Positions 1 to 6,503 of a stretch of 8,492 nucleotides of DNA are shown piece by piece. Position numbers and translations under genes: made by a program. The first letter of the stretch is position 1, and every line of letters starts with the position of its first letter. The stretch comes from an uncultured Eubacteriales bacterium (GTDB lineage: Bacteria; Bacillota; Clostridia; Oscillospirales; Acutalibacteraceae). Below the pieces are notes generated by a model. It saw nothing but the letters and a program-made list of their open reading frames with translations. It was not told where the DNA came from and searched no databases. The stretch covers positions 1 to 8,492 of the forward strand of contig ONPE01000052.1 in the NCBI GenBank assembly GCA_900319615.1. The letters run 5' to 3'.

Positions 1-275
1 ATATGAAGCTCGGCAAACAGCAGAATGAGGAAGCCTACGGCGACAGAGCTCTTGCCCTCGCAGAAAAGTGGGGAGTCACCTCGGTCGACCTCTTCCACGG
101 CACCGAGCTGAACACCGACGACCTGTTCATGCGCGAGCGATACACTTACCGCGCTCCCACACCGGGCGCCGTTTATGACGCGATACATCCCACCGCTCTG
201 GGATACGCAAAATACTACCTGCCGCTTATCGGCGACGCCGTATGGCAGGTCATGAACACCGAGGTGAAAGCATGA
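1..275 (+). CDS. SGNH/GDSL-type hydrolase, C-terminal fragment (5' end outside window)
   Basis: The reading frame is open from the left edge, so the ATG at position 3 is probably internal and the real start lies upstream. The visible 90 residues end in a typical SGNH-hydrolase block V: Asp59 and His62 of the fragment in YDAIHPTALGY, the Asp-x-x-His pair that completes the Ser-Asp-His triad in this fold. Blocks I-III with the nucleophile serine are outside the window. Family members are esterases, lipases or carbohydrate O-acetyl transferases/esterases; the substrate cannot be read from this part. The stop codon TGA at 273-275 overlaps the ATG of the next gene (ATGA), so the two are translationally coupled. 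The glycosyltransferase next door suggests acyl decoration of a surface glycan, which is inference. The fold is fairly sure, the exact activity is not. Confidence 0.8.
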   Translation, partial: MKLGKQQNEEAYGDRALALAEKWGVTSVDLFHGTELNTDDLFMRERYTYRAPTPGAVYDAIHPTALGYAKYYLPLIGDAVWQVMNTEVKA

Positions 276-1216
276 CAAAGCTGTATATAGCCGTGCCCTG
301 CTACAATGAAGAAGAGGTCCTGCCCGACAGCGCCGTCAAGCTCAGGGAAAAGCTGATCTCCATGATGGACGGCGGGCTGATCTCCCGCGACAGCCGCATC
401 GTGTTCATCGACGACGGCAGCAGCGACAACACATGGCAACTCATCACCGAGCTGCATCAGGTGGATAGGATCTTCTCCGGTATAAAGCTCAGCCGCAACC
501 GCGGTCACCAGAACGCTTTGATGTGCGGGCTGATGACCCTAAAGGACGAGGCTGACGCGGTGATCTCCATCGACGCCGACCTTCAAGACGATATCGAGGT
601 CTTTGACGAGATGGTGAAACGCTATGAGGACGGCTGTGACGTCGTCTACGGCGTGCGCGCCAAGCGCGAGACCGATACCTTCTTCAAGCGTTTCACTGCC
701 GAGGGCTACTATAAGGTGCTCGACAAGATGGGCGCAAAGGTAATCTTCAACCACGCCGACTTCCGTCTCATGAGCCGCAGAGCGCTGGAGGCGTTCTCTG
801 AGTTCAGCGAGACCAACCTCTTCCTGCGCGGACTGGTGCCGATGGTTGGCTTCAAGAGCGATATCGTCACCTACGAGCGCTCCGAGCGCCTCGCCGGCGA
901 AAGCAAGTATCCGCTCAAGAAGATGCTCGCGCTCGCGTGGGAGGGCATCACATCCCTTTCCACAAAGCCGATAAAGCTGATCACAAGGCTCGGCATGATC
1001 ATCTTCCTCGTCAGCATCATCATGCTGATATATACGCTGATCCGCTTCTTTACGGGCGCAACGCAGACCGGCTGGGCTTCGCTCGCTGTGTCTATCTGGG
1101 CTATCGGAGGTTTGCAGATGATGGCTATCGGCATCATCGGCGAGTACATCGGCAAGATATACCTCGAGAGCAAGCGCCGTCCGCGCTACATCGTGGAGGA
1201 GTATCTGCACGACTGA
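272..1216 (+). CDS. Membrane-anchored family 2 glycosyltransferase (GtrB/DPM1-like)
   Basis: A 314-residue GT-A glycosyltransferase that by family would move a sugar from a nucleotide donor to undecaprenyl phosphate at the inner face of the membrane. The start at 272 follows a GAGGTG site at 261-266. A longer in-frame start at 242 lies inside the upstream gene, and its extra residues do not fit the family, whose proteins begin with a motif like LYIAVPCYNEEEVL. Visible motifs are IDDGSSDNT (46-54, nucleotide binding), GHQNALMCGL (78-87), the DADLQDD block with the DxD pair (101-107), ADFRLMSR (162-169) and a GESKYP segment (209-214) before the membrane part. Two hydrophobic helices follow at about 239-260 and 268-292, then a basic tail, the usual GtrB/CsbB/YfdH layout. 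Known members feed lipid-linked glucose, mannose or aminosugars to surface polymers. Donor sugar and acceptor are not predictable here. Confidence 0.9.
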   Translation: MTKLYIAVPCYNEEEVLPDSAVKLREKLISMMDGGLISRDSRIVFIDDGSSDNTWQLITELHQVDRIFSGIKLSRNRGHQNALMCGLMTLKDEADAVISIDADLQDDIEVFDEMVKRYEDGCDVVYGVRAKRETDTFFKRFTAEGYYKVLDKMGAKVIFNHADFRLMSRRALEAFSEFSETNLFLRGLVPMVGFKSDIVTYERSERLAGESKYPLKKMLALAWEGITSLSTKPIKLITRLGMIIFLVSIIMLIYTLIRFFTGATQTGWASLAVSIWAIGGLQMMAIGIIGEYIGKIYLESKRRPRYIVEEYLHD

Positions 1217-1233
1217 GCCCTTGATATAACAAC

Positions 1234-1263
1234 AAAGCCTTCCCTGTATCGGGAAGGCTTTTT
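1234..1263 (+). terminator. Rho-independent terminator, likely bidirectional
   Basis: An 11-bp perfect stem (AAAGCCTTCCC at 1234-1244 with its complement at 1251-1261), a 6-nt loop and a run of five T at 1259-1263, 17 bp after the glycosyltransferase stop. The convergent aminopeptidase gene ends at 1290 on the other strand. Read that way the same stem is followed by GTTGTTATAT, a weaker U-tract, so the hairpin probably serves both transcripts. Confidence 0.9.
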
Positions 1264-1289
1264 AAGTGTTATTGTAATCGAAAATGCAC

Positions 1290-2681
1290 TTAGTTGAACA
1301 GACCGTAGAACGCCTTGTACGCCATGTAGATATCCGCCTTGCCGATGACCTCGAACGGAGCGTGCATACACAGCACGGCTACGCCGAGATCGACAACATC
1401 GACGTTCATGTTGGCGACGTACTTTGCTATGGTGCCGCCGCCGCCGATGTCGACCTTGCCCAGCTCGCCGATCTGCCATTTCACGCCGTTCTTCTCCAGC
1501 ATTGCGCGTATCTCGCCCATGAACTCTGCAGAGGCGTCGGAGGTGTCGTACTTGCCGCCGTGGCCGGTGTACTTGCTGATGACCACGCCCTCGTTGATGA
1601 AGGAACAGTTCTTCGGCTCGTATACAGAGGCAAAGGTGGGGTCGTATGCCGCGTTGACGTCGGCAGAGAGGCACTTTGACTTGGAGAGCACGCGGTAGCC
1701 CTCGTTGCCGTCGGACTTAGCCAGATCGTAGATGAAGTAGCGCAGAAAATCGCTCTGCATACCGGTGTTGCCGTCGGAGCCGGTCTCTTCCTTATCGGTG
1801 AGGTAGGTGATGCAGGTGCACTCGGGCAGTTTGGTGTCGATCGCCGCCATTACCGACGGATAAGCGCAGCAGCGGTCGTCGTGACCGTAGCCGCCTATCA
1901 TCGAGCGGTCGAAGCCGACGTCGCGAGTCTTGAACGCGGGGCAGAAGTTCAGCTCCGCAGAGAGGAAGTCGCTCTCGCATATGCCGTAGCGGTCGTTGAG
2001 TATCTTCATCACGTTCAGGGCGATGAGGTCCTTCTCGTCGCTGCCGTCATAGGGACGCGAGCCTACGAGGATGTTGAGATCCTCGCCGGTGAACGCCTTG
2101 GACATGGTCTTGGTCGCCATCTCTTTGTCGAGGTGGGGGAGAAGGTCGGTGATAAGGAAGCACTCGTCCTCGGGATCGTCGCCGATGCGGATATCCACGG
2201 TGCTGCCGTCGAGCTTGACGACTCTGCCGTGCATGGCGAGCGGTATCGCCGTCCACTGGTATTTCTTTATGCCGCCGTAGTAGTGGGTCTTGAACAGCGC
2301 CATGCCGTTGTCCTGATACAGCGGATTGGGCTTTAGGTCGATACGGGGCGAGTCGATATGCGCGATGGCGAGCTTTACGCCGTTGTCGGTGCCGTTTTTG
2401 CCGATTACAGCCAAGCCGATCGCCTTCTCGCGGTTGATTATATAGACCCTGTCGCCGGGCTTGTAGCTTTTGTTCGGGTCGTATTCGACGAAGCCATTCT
2501 CCTCAGCCATAGCCTTTACATAGGCTACGGCCTCGCGCTCGGTGCGTGAGTTATCGAGGAATTTTTTGTAATCCTCGCAAAATGCGTCGGCCTGCTCCAG
2601 CACCTCGGGGGTGAAGTCGGCGGCTCCCTTGCGTTCTTTCATCATGAGCTTTTCTCTAAGCTCTTTTGCGTTATCGCTCAT
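1290..2681 (-). CDS. apeA: M18 family aminopeptidase 1 (zinc metallopeptidase)
   Basis: A 463-residue cytosolic metallo-aminopeptidase of family M18, which removes N-terminal residues from peptides using two zinc ions. The dinuclear-site motifs are in order: AHIDSPR with His108 and Asp110; GGYGHDDR with His267-Asp269; DKEETGS with Glu298-Glu299 (general base plus ligand); SADVN with Asp341; and MHAPFE with His440 near the C-terminus. Length and DKEETGS spacing match the clostridial 'aminopeptidase 1' branch. The start is ATG at 2681: AGGAGGT lies 6 nt upstream (2688-2694), and the family begins near MSDNAKELREK. An in-frame ATG 33 bp further upstream has no such site. It is the last gene of the minus-strand run, 69 bp after the transglycosylase. 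I see no own promoter in the gap, but the strong ribosome binding site suggests independent translation. Many cysteines (for example Cys271 and Cys272) are present but form no recognised motif. Confidence 0.95.
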   Translation of the reverse strand: MSDNAKELREKLMMKERKGAADFTPEVLEQADAFCEDYKKFLDNSRTEREAVAYVKAMAEENGFVEYDPNKSYKPGDRVYIINREKAIGLAVIGKNGTDNGVKLAIAHIDSPRIDLKPNPLYQDNGMALFKTHYYGGIKKYQWTAIPLAMHGRVVKLDGSTVDIRIGDDPEDECFLITDLLPHLDKEMATKTMSKAFTGEDLNILVGSRPYDGSDEKDLIALNVMKILNDRYGICESDFLSAELNFCPAFKTRDVGFDRSMIGGYGHDDRCCAYPSVMAAIDTKLPECTCITYLTDKEETGSDGNTGMQSDFLRYFIYDLAKSDGNEGYRVLSKSKCLSADVNAAYDPTFASVYEPKNCSFINEGVVISKYTGHGGKYDTSDASAEFMGEIRAMLEKNGVKWQIGELGKVDIGGGGTIAKYVANMNVDVVDLGVAVLCMHAPFEVIGKADIYMAYKAFYGLFN

Positions 2682-2687
2682 TGTGTT

Positions 2688-2694
2688 ACCTCCT
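2688..2694 (-). promoter_or_regulatory. Ribosome binding site of the M18 aminopeptidase gene
   Basis: AGGAGGT on the minus strand, 6 nt before ATG 2681. It is a near-perfect Shine-Dalgarno match and decides this start over the upstream in-frame ATG at 2714. Confidence 0.9.
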
Positions 2695-2750
2695 GTATGG
2701 TTCTGTCGCTGCAAAGCTCAGTATGTGCTGCGGCGATCTGAACCTTTTAT

Positions 2751-3398
2751 TTATTGTGACTGATAATACAGCTTGTTATACATATCCCGGGTCTTGATGA
2801 CCTTATCGGCATAGTGCTCGGTCTCTTCATACGGGATGTATGAGAGGGTCGTGCCGTTGGTCGAGTAGGTAGTATCCGACAGCCAGCCGTCTACCGTGGT
2901 CGTGCCGGCGTTATAGGCGGCGGCGACGGTCTTGATATCTCCGCCGTAGCGATCCATGAGCATCGAGAGGAAATACGTGCCGTATTTGATGTTGGTGTCG
3001 GGATCCTTGAGTTGCTCAGAGGTATAGACGACCGAGCCGTCTAACTTCTCCTGCAGCCAGTCGAAAGTGGAAGGCATGAGCTGCATCAGCCCTACCGCGC
3101 CGGCATGACTCTCGACCTCGGGGCGAAAGCCGCTCTCGGTGCGTATCACAGAATACACCAGAGCCTCCTCCACGCCGAACTCGGACGAGTATCTCGATAC
3201 CTGCTCAGAGTATTTCTGCGGATAGAAGACGGAGTACACCTTGCCCTTTAAGCCGTCCATACGGTCGCCGGTCATGAAGAAGAATATACCGCCGACTATC
3301 AAGCCCACGATTATCAGGGTCAAAAAGAAGCCGAGACAGCCGTGTCCCTTTGTCTCTCTGCCTCTGTGTCTGTATCTTTGATCGTATCTGCTGCTCAC
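2751..3398 (-). CDS. Membrane-anchored lytic transglycosylase (Slt/GH23-type SLT domain)
   Basis: A 215-residue single-pass envelope protein. A basic cytoplasmic head (1-20) precedes one hydrophobic helix at about 22-42, with no cleavage-type signal peptide obvious, and then an extracellular SLT domain from about 60 to 213. Motifs are the catalytic Glu88 in RTESGF, GLMQLMPST at 103-111, a 'NIKYGTYFLSML' segment (136-147) and AAAYNAG (159-165), all classic for the Slt70 C-terminal family that cleaves MurNAc-GlcNAc bonds with 1,6-anhydro formation. The start is GTG at 3398. An in-frame stop lies 15 bp upstream, so no other longer start is possible, and the GTG overlaps the TGA of the upstream gene (GTGA). 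There is only a poor Shine-Dalgarno sequence, so it is likely translated by coupling. A role in wall remodelling or assembly of envelope machines is inferred. Family assignment is firm. Confidence 0.93.
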   Translation of the reverse strand: MSSRYDQRYRHRGRETKGHGCLGFFLTLIIVGLIVGGIFFFMTGDRMDGLKGKVYSVFYPQKYSEQVSRYSSEFGVEEALVYSVIRTESGFRPEVESHAGAVGLMQLMPSTFDWLQEKLDGSVVYTSEQLKDPDTNIKYGTYFLSMLMDRYGGDIKTVAAAYNAGTTTVDGWLSDTTYSTNGTTLSYIPYEETEHYADKVIKTRDMYNKLYYQSQ

Positions 3399-5014
3399 CG
3401 GTTCACCAACCTTTCATATAACGCCTGTACCTTCTCGGCAAGCTGCTCTGAGGTACCGTTATTATCTATTATATCGTCGGAGAATTCTTTAAAGAACGCC
3501 TCGCTGAGCTGTACGCCCATACGCAGGGCGATCTCTTCTTCCGACAGACCGTCGCGCTGTGTAAGCCTCTTTATGCGGATGTCGCGGTCGGCGATCACGC
3601 TGACGATAACGTCGCAGTATGCGTCCTCGCCGGATTCGAAGAGCTGCGACGCGTCGAAAACGACCGTATCTGCGTCCGCTGCCTCAGCCTCGTCAAGCAT
3701 CAGTCGGGCTATCTTCGGATGGGTGATCTCGTTCAGCTTCGCGGTGTTCTCTGGGGATGAAAAAGCTATCTGTGCCGTTTTGCGGCGGTCAAGGCTGCCG
3801 TCGGGCAGCAGTACGTTACCGAAGGCTTCGCAGAGAGCTTGCCTGACGGCGTCGTCCTCCACGGCTTTCCGCGCCGCCTCATCTGCGCTGACGATATACA
3901 TTCCGTGCGCTTTCAGCAGTCGGGCGACCTCGCTCTTGCCCGAGCCGGTCTGTCCGGTCAGCCCGATCAGCTGTTTGTGCGGCAGGTCGATGACCTCGAA
4001 TGCCGCAGCGCGTATCATGCGGTTATACAGCGCCATGCCGACGCCCTGAGCGGACGGACAGCGCGCGTATACAATCTTTACTCCGTCGATCTCGTCGACG
4101 GCGCGCAGGGCGTCAAATAACGCCTGCGCCTGCATCTCTTCGTCGTTTTCCGCTCCTAAAGTCAGACACGGAGCGTTTATCAGAGCCTTGTCCTCATCAT
4201 AACACAGCGCTGCCACGCCTTTGTTGCGAGCATATGAACGGTTGATGAATTTTATGAATTTTTCGTCAGATCCGCGCACCAGCACGACCTTTGCTTTCGG
4301 CGCGTAGTGCTTGTACTTCATGCCGGGAGAAGCGGCTTTCTCGCCCTTTTCGAGCTGATTCAGCACCGCGGGATCGACCTCGATATGACCGATGACGGCT
4401 TCTATATCCTCGCGGGTGATCAGCCCCGGTCTAAGGATACGGGGTGTTTTTGTAGCAAGGGTGATGACGGTGCTCTCTACGCCCACCTCACAGGAGCCGC
4501 CGTCGAGGATAGCGCCGATCCTGCCGTCCATATCGTCGCGCACATGGCGCGCGCAGGTCGGGCTGGGCTTGCCGGAGGTGTTCGCCGACGGAGCCGCAAG
4601 CGCAAGACCGCTGAGCTCCATCAGACGGTGTGCGACCGGATGCGACGGTATGCGTATCGCTACGGTGTCGAGACCGGCGCTGACTTCATCGGGGATGACG
4701 CCGCCCTTTTTCATGATGATAGTCAGAGGCCCCGGCCAGAAGGCTTCGGCGAGCTTTTTGGCTTTGTCGGGCACTTCTTTGACAAGACCGAGGCGGTCGA
4801 TATCGGAGAAGTCCGCCACATGGACGATCAGCGGATTATCCATCGGGCGACCCTTAGCCTCAAAGATGCCGCGCACGGCGTTGCCGTTGAGAGCGTCCGC
4901 CGCGAGCCCGTAGACCGTCTCGGTAGGCATGGCGACCAGACCGCCGTCCCTGAGGATGGCAGCCGCCCTCTCGATATCCTGTTCTGTGTTCGATAAGAAT
5001 AAAGTGTCCATCAT
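3395..5014 (-). CDS. tsaC-coaE: Fusion: threonylcarbamoyl-AMP synthase (Sua5/TsaC) + dephospho-CoA kinase (CoaE)
   Basis: One uninterrupted 539-residue ORF holding two complete enzymes. Residues 1-340 are a full Sua5-type protein, which makes L-threonylcarbamoyl-AMP from threonine, bicarbonate and ATP for t6A37 of tRNAs. Visible motifs are PTETVYGLAADA (30-41), KGRPMDNPLIVHV (54-66), WPGPLTII (93-100), APSANTSG (141-148), VESTVI (179-184), the HYAPKAK interdomain linker (236-242) and a C-terminal Sua5 domain ending near AAAFEVIDL. Residues 348-539 are CoaE, the last step of coenzyme A synthesis: P-loop GQTGSGKS (354-361), SADEAAR (376-382), LNEITHP (427-433), DASQLFE (454-460), RLTQRDGLSEEEIALRM..Q (483-502) and IIDNNG (515-520). 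The usual DxPLLFE reads DASQLFE, with the Asp kept. The linker between domains is under 10 residues. The start is ATG 5014 or the adjacent ATG 5011; an in-frame TAA at 5021-5023 excludes longer forms. No Shine-Dalgarno precedes it. It overlaps the next gene by 4 bp. Confidence 0.93.
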   Translation of the reverse strand: MMDTLFLSNTEQDIERAAAILRDGGLVAMPTETVYGLAADALNGNAVRGIFEAKGRPMDNPLIVHVADFSDIDRLGLVKEVPDKAKKLAEAFWPGPLTIIMKKGGVIPDEVSAGLDTVAIRIPSHPVAHRLMELSGLALAAPSANTSGKPSPTCARHVRDDMDGRIGAILDGGSCEVGVESTVITLATKTPRILRPGLITREDIEAVIGHIEVDPAVLNQLEKGEKAASPGMKYKHYAPKAKVVLVRGSDEKFIKFINRSYARNKGVAALCYDEDKALINAPCLTLGAENDEEMQAQALFDALRAVDEIDGVKIVYARCPSAQGVGMALYNRMIRAAAFEVIDLPHKQLIGLTGQTGSGKSEVARLLKAHGMYIVSADEAARKAVEDDAVRQALCEAFGNVLLPDGSLDRRKTAQIAFSSPENTAKLNEITHPKIARLMLDEAEAADADTVVFDASQLFESGEDAYCDVIVSVIADRDIRIKRLTQRDGLSEEEIALRMGVQLSEAFFKEFSDDIIDNNGTSEQLAEKVQALYERLVNR

Positions 5015-5019
5015 GTTTA

Positions 5020-5054
5020 GTTAGGAGTTAGGAATTAGGAGTTAGGAGTTAGTA
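5020..5054. repeat. Heptamer tandem array 1 (GTTAGGA x5)
   Basis: Five adjoining 7-bp units on the plus strand: GTTAGGA, GTTAGGA, ATTAGGA, GTTAGGA, GTTAGTA. The array ends 6 bp from the ATG of tsaC-coaE and occupies the place of its ribosome binding site; the transcript of that gene would carry the complementary TCCTAAC units. Confidence 0.9.
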
Positions 5055-5062
5055 ATTGTGGG

Positions 5063-5077
5063 AAACGCTTCGCGTTT
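5063..5077. repeat. Mini-hairpin, 6-bp stem and 3-nt loop
   Basis: AAACGC, loop TTC, GCGTTT: a perfect palindrome. On the minus strand its centre reads GCGAAGC, a sequence known to form an unusually stable DNA mini-hairpin. No T-tract follows on either strand, so it is not an ordinary terminator. Confidence 0.75.
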
Positions 5078-5124
5078 TGGATTCCTATTTATCGGTTGCA
5101 GACGTTTGATCGGATTATACTAAT

Positions 5125-5147
5125 CGGGTGCGGGCAGAGCCCGCCCG
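5125..5147. repeat. GC-rich hairpin between prfA and tsaC-coaE
   Basis: The core is GCGGGC (5130-5135), loop AGA, GCCCGC (5139-5144). A further three pairs (CGG 5125-5127 with CCG 5145-5147) can form across a 2-nt bulge. It may slow or end part of the prfA transcript, but no U-tract follows it on the minus strand, so it is not called a terminator. Confidence 0.75.
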
Positions 5148-5150
5148 TCA

Positions 5151-5185
5151 CCGTTAACCGTTAACTGTTATCCGTTAACCCTTAA
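5151..5185. repeat. Heptamer tandem array 2 (CCGTTAA x5)
   Basis: Five adjoining 7-bp units on the plus strand: CCGTTAA, CCGTTAA, CTGTTAT, CCGTTAA, CCCTTAA. The last unit contains the prfA stop codon (TAA, plus-strand 5182-5184). Like array 1 it has exactly five units and a GTTA core, but the other three bases differ. Confidence 0.9.
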
Positions 5186-6258
5186 TTCTTCATTGTCTCT
5201 TTAAGTTGTTCTGCTCTCTGTGCGGTCACGAGGGCGTCGATTATCTCGTCGAGGTCGCCGTTCATGATCTCGTCGAGCTTATACAGCGTCAGCCCGATGC
5301 GGTGATCGGTGACTCTGCTCTGCGGATAATTATAGGTTCGGATCTTCTCGCTGCGGTCGCCGGAGCCTACCTGCGAGCGCCTGTCGGAGGCGATCGCCTC
5401 GTTCTGCTTATCCTGCTCCATCTTGAGCAGGCGGCTTTTGAGCACCTTCAGCGCCTTGTCTTTGTTTTTGTACTGGCTGCGTTCATCCTGACACTCTACC
5501 ACCATGCCCGTCGGCTTGTGGGTGATGCGGATAGCAGAGGAGGTCTTGTTGATATGCTGACCGCCGGCTCCGGATGAACGGAAGGTGTCTATCTCCAGAT
5601 CGTTCGGGTTTATGTCCACCTCTACGTCGTCTGCCTCGGGGAGGACTGCTACGGTAGCCGCCGAGGTGTGGATACGCCCTGAGCTCTCGGTCTGCGGCAC
5701 TCTCTGCACGCGATGGGTGCCCGACTCGAACTTGAAGCGGCTGTATGCGCCGTCGCCGCTCACGATGAAGCTGACCTCCTTGAAGCCGCCGAGACCCGTT
5801 TCATTCAGGCTGACTATCTCGGTCTTGTAGCCCTTGCGCTCGGCGTACATATTGTACATCCGGTACAGATCGCTTGCGAAGAGCGAGCTCTCTTCACCGC
5901 CGGTGCCGCCGCGTATCTCTACGATGACGTTCCTGTCGTCGTTGGGGTCTTTGGGGAGGAGGAGTATCTTCAACTCTTCCTCGAGAGATGGCAGAGAACG
6001 CTTGGCTTCATCGAGCTCCGCGGAAGCTAGACCCCTGAGCTCGTCGTCGGATTCGGGATCGTCCAATATCGCGAGCGAATCTTCGACTGTGTTCTGCGCC
6101 TCTTTATATTCGCGGTACTTCGCGACCACCGGCCCGATGGAGGAGTACTCCTGCATCACCTTGCGGTAGGATTCGGGGTCGGATACCACGTCGGGCTCGT
6201 ACATACGCTTTTCGAGCTCGTTATATCGTTTTTCAAATATCTCCAGTCTGCTGAACAT
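5182..6258 (-). CDS. prfA: Peptide chain release factor 1
   Basis: A 358-residue class-I release factor that reads UAA and UAG and triggers peptidyl-tRNA hydrolysis on the ribosome. The GGQ motif is at 232-234 (GAGGQHINKTSSAIRITH), with the usual downstream block VVECQDERSQYKNKDKAL. The codon-reading tripeptide is a PxT motif, Pro188-Gln189-Thr190 in RVPQTESSGRIHTS, which marks RF1 and not RF2 (SPF). The central base is Gln where Ala or Val is the textbook residue. The length is normal. The start is ATG 6258, with AAGGAG at 6265-6270, 6 nt upstream; that site overlaps the stop codon of the DUF951 gene, with 11 bp between the two genes. No prmC (the methylase for the GGQ glutamine), a common neighbour of prfA, is found here. 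The stop codon lies inside heptamer array 2. Confidence 0.98.
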   Translation of the reverse strand: MFSRLEIFEKRYNELEKRMYEPDVVSDPESYRKVMQEYSSIGPVVAKYREYKEAQNTVEDSLAILDDPESDDELRGLASAELDEAKRSLPSLEEELKILLLPKDPNDDRNVIVEIRGGTGGEESSLFASDLYRMYNMYAERKGYKTEIVSLNETGLGGFKEVSFIVSGDGAYSRFKFESGTHRVQRVPQTESSGRIHTSAATVAVLPEADDVEVDINPNDLEIDTFRSSGAGGQHINKTSSAIRITHKPTGMVVECQDERSQYKNKDKALKVLKSRLLKMEQDKQNEAIASDRRSQVGSGDRSEKIRTYNYPQSRVTDHRIGLTLYKLDEIMNGDLDEIIDALVTAQRAEQLKETMKN

Positions 6259-6269
6259 AGCAAACTCCT

Positions 6270-6467
6270 TTATACCGTGATTTTCTCTCCGTCGCGGAAC
6301 ACCTGACGGATGTTGTGCTCGACCTTTTTGCGCGGCGTCATGACCTCTCGTCCGCAGCCTATGCAGCGTATCTTGAAGTCCATCCCGACCCTCAGGACGA
6401 GGAAGCGGTTGTTGCCGCAGGGATGCGGCTTCTTCATGACAAGCTCGTCGTTGATGTGTATATCCAC
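6270..6467 (-). CDS. DUF951 family small protein
   Basis: A 65-residue protein of the widespread Bacillota DUF951 family: the signature MKKPHPCGNNRFLVLRVGMD, then FKIRCIGCGREVM and a basic tail. CxxC in CIGC plus the Cys in HPCG look like a small metal-binding fold, possibly zinc; function is unknown. I place the start at GTG 6467. Read from there the protein opens MDIHINDELVMKKPHPCG, matching family members, and AAAGGG lies 8 nt upstream (6476-6481). The alternative ATG at 6494 would add nine residues, has no Shine-Dalgarno sequence and falls only a few bases from the predicted transcription start. It is the first gene of the minus-strand operon, 11 bp from prfA, which hints at a translation-related role (inference). 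Confidence 0.88.
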   Translation of the reverse strand: MDIHINDELVMKKPHPCGNNRFLVLRVGMDFKIRCIGCGREVMTPRKKVEHNIRQVFRDGEKITV

Positions 6468-6475
6468 AGCGCCAT

Positions 6476-6481
6476 CCCTTT
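6476..6481 (-). promoter_or_regulatory. Ribosome binding site supporting the GTG start of the DUF951 gene
   Basis: AAAGGG on the minus strand, 8 nt before GTG 6467. No comparable site precedes ATG 6494, so this motif helps decide the start. Confidence 0.6.
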
Positions 6482-6503
6482 CATAAATCCACATTTAAAC
6501 TAT

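Noticed and set aside
242..271. Ten-residue N-terminal extension of the glycosyltransferase from ATG 242
   Set aside because: It overlaps the end of the SGNH gene, and the added residues do not resemble the family N-terminus; ATG 272 has a GAGGTG site 5 nt upstream.
539..1210. A 223-codon open frame on the minus strand antisense to the glycosyltransferase gene
   Set aside because: Shadow frame in GC-rich coding DNA; its translation is rich in His/Asp/Ala with no recognisable motif, while the plus strand encodes a clear enzyme.
2699..2744. Imperfect inverted repeat GGTTC...GAACC with inner CGC/GCG in the gap before the aminopeptidase gene
   Set aside because: The pairs are short, separated by internal loops and enclose a 23-nt region; no T-tract, so neither a terminator nor a clear regulatory fold.
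3342..4049. A 235-codon plus-strand frame across coaE
   Set aside because: Ser/Ala-rich antisense shadow; the CoaE P-loop and other motifs lie on the minus strand.
4307..4996. Open frames of 229 and 173 codons on the plus strand across tsaC
   Set aside because: Antisense shadows of the tsaC-coaE gene with no domain and no ribosome binding site.
5114..5119. Perfect TATAAT on the minus strand in the prfA/tsaC-coaE spacer
   Set aside because: No -35-like hexamer at 16-18 bp (the site reads GGGCTC inside the hairpin) and no TGn extension, so it is not called a promoter, although it could be tested.
5015..5185. CRISPR-like reading of the repeat spacer
   Set aside because: The repeats are contiguous 7-bp units without unique spacers between them, and there is no cas gene in the window.
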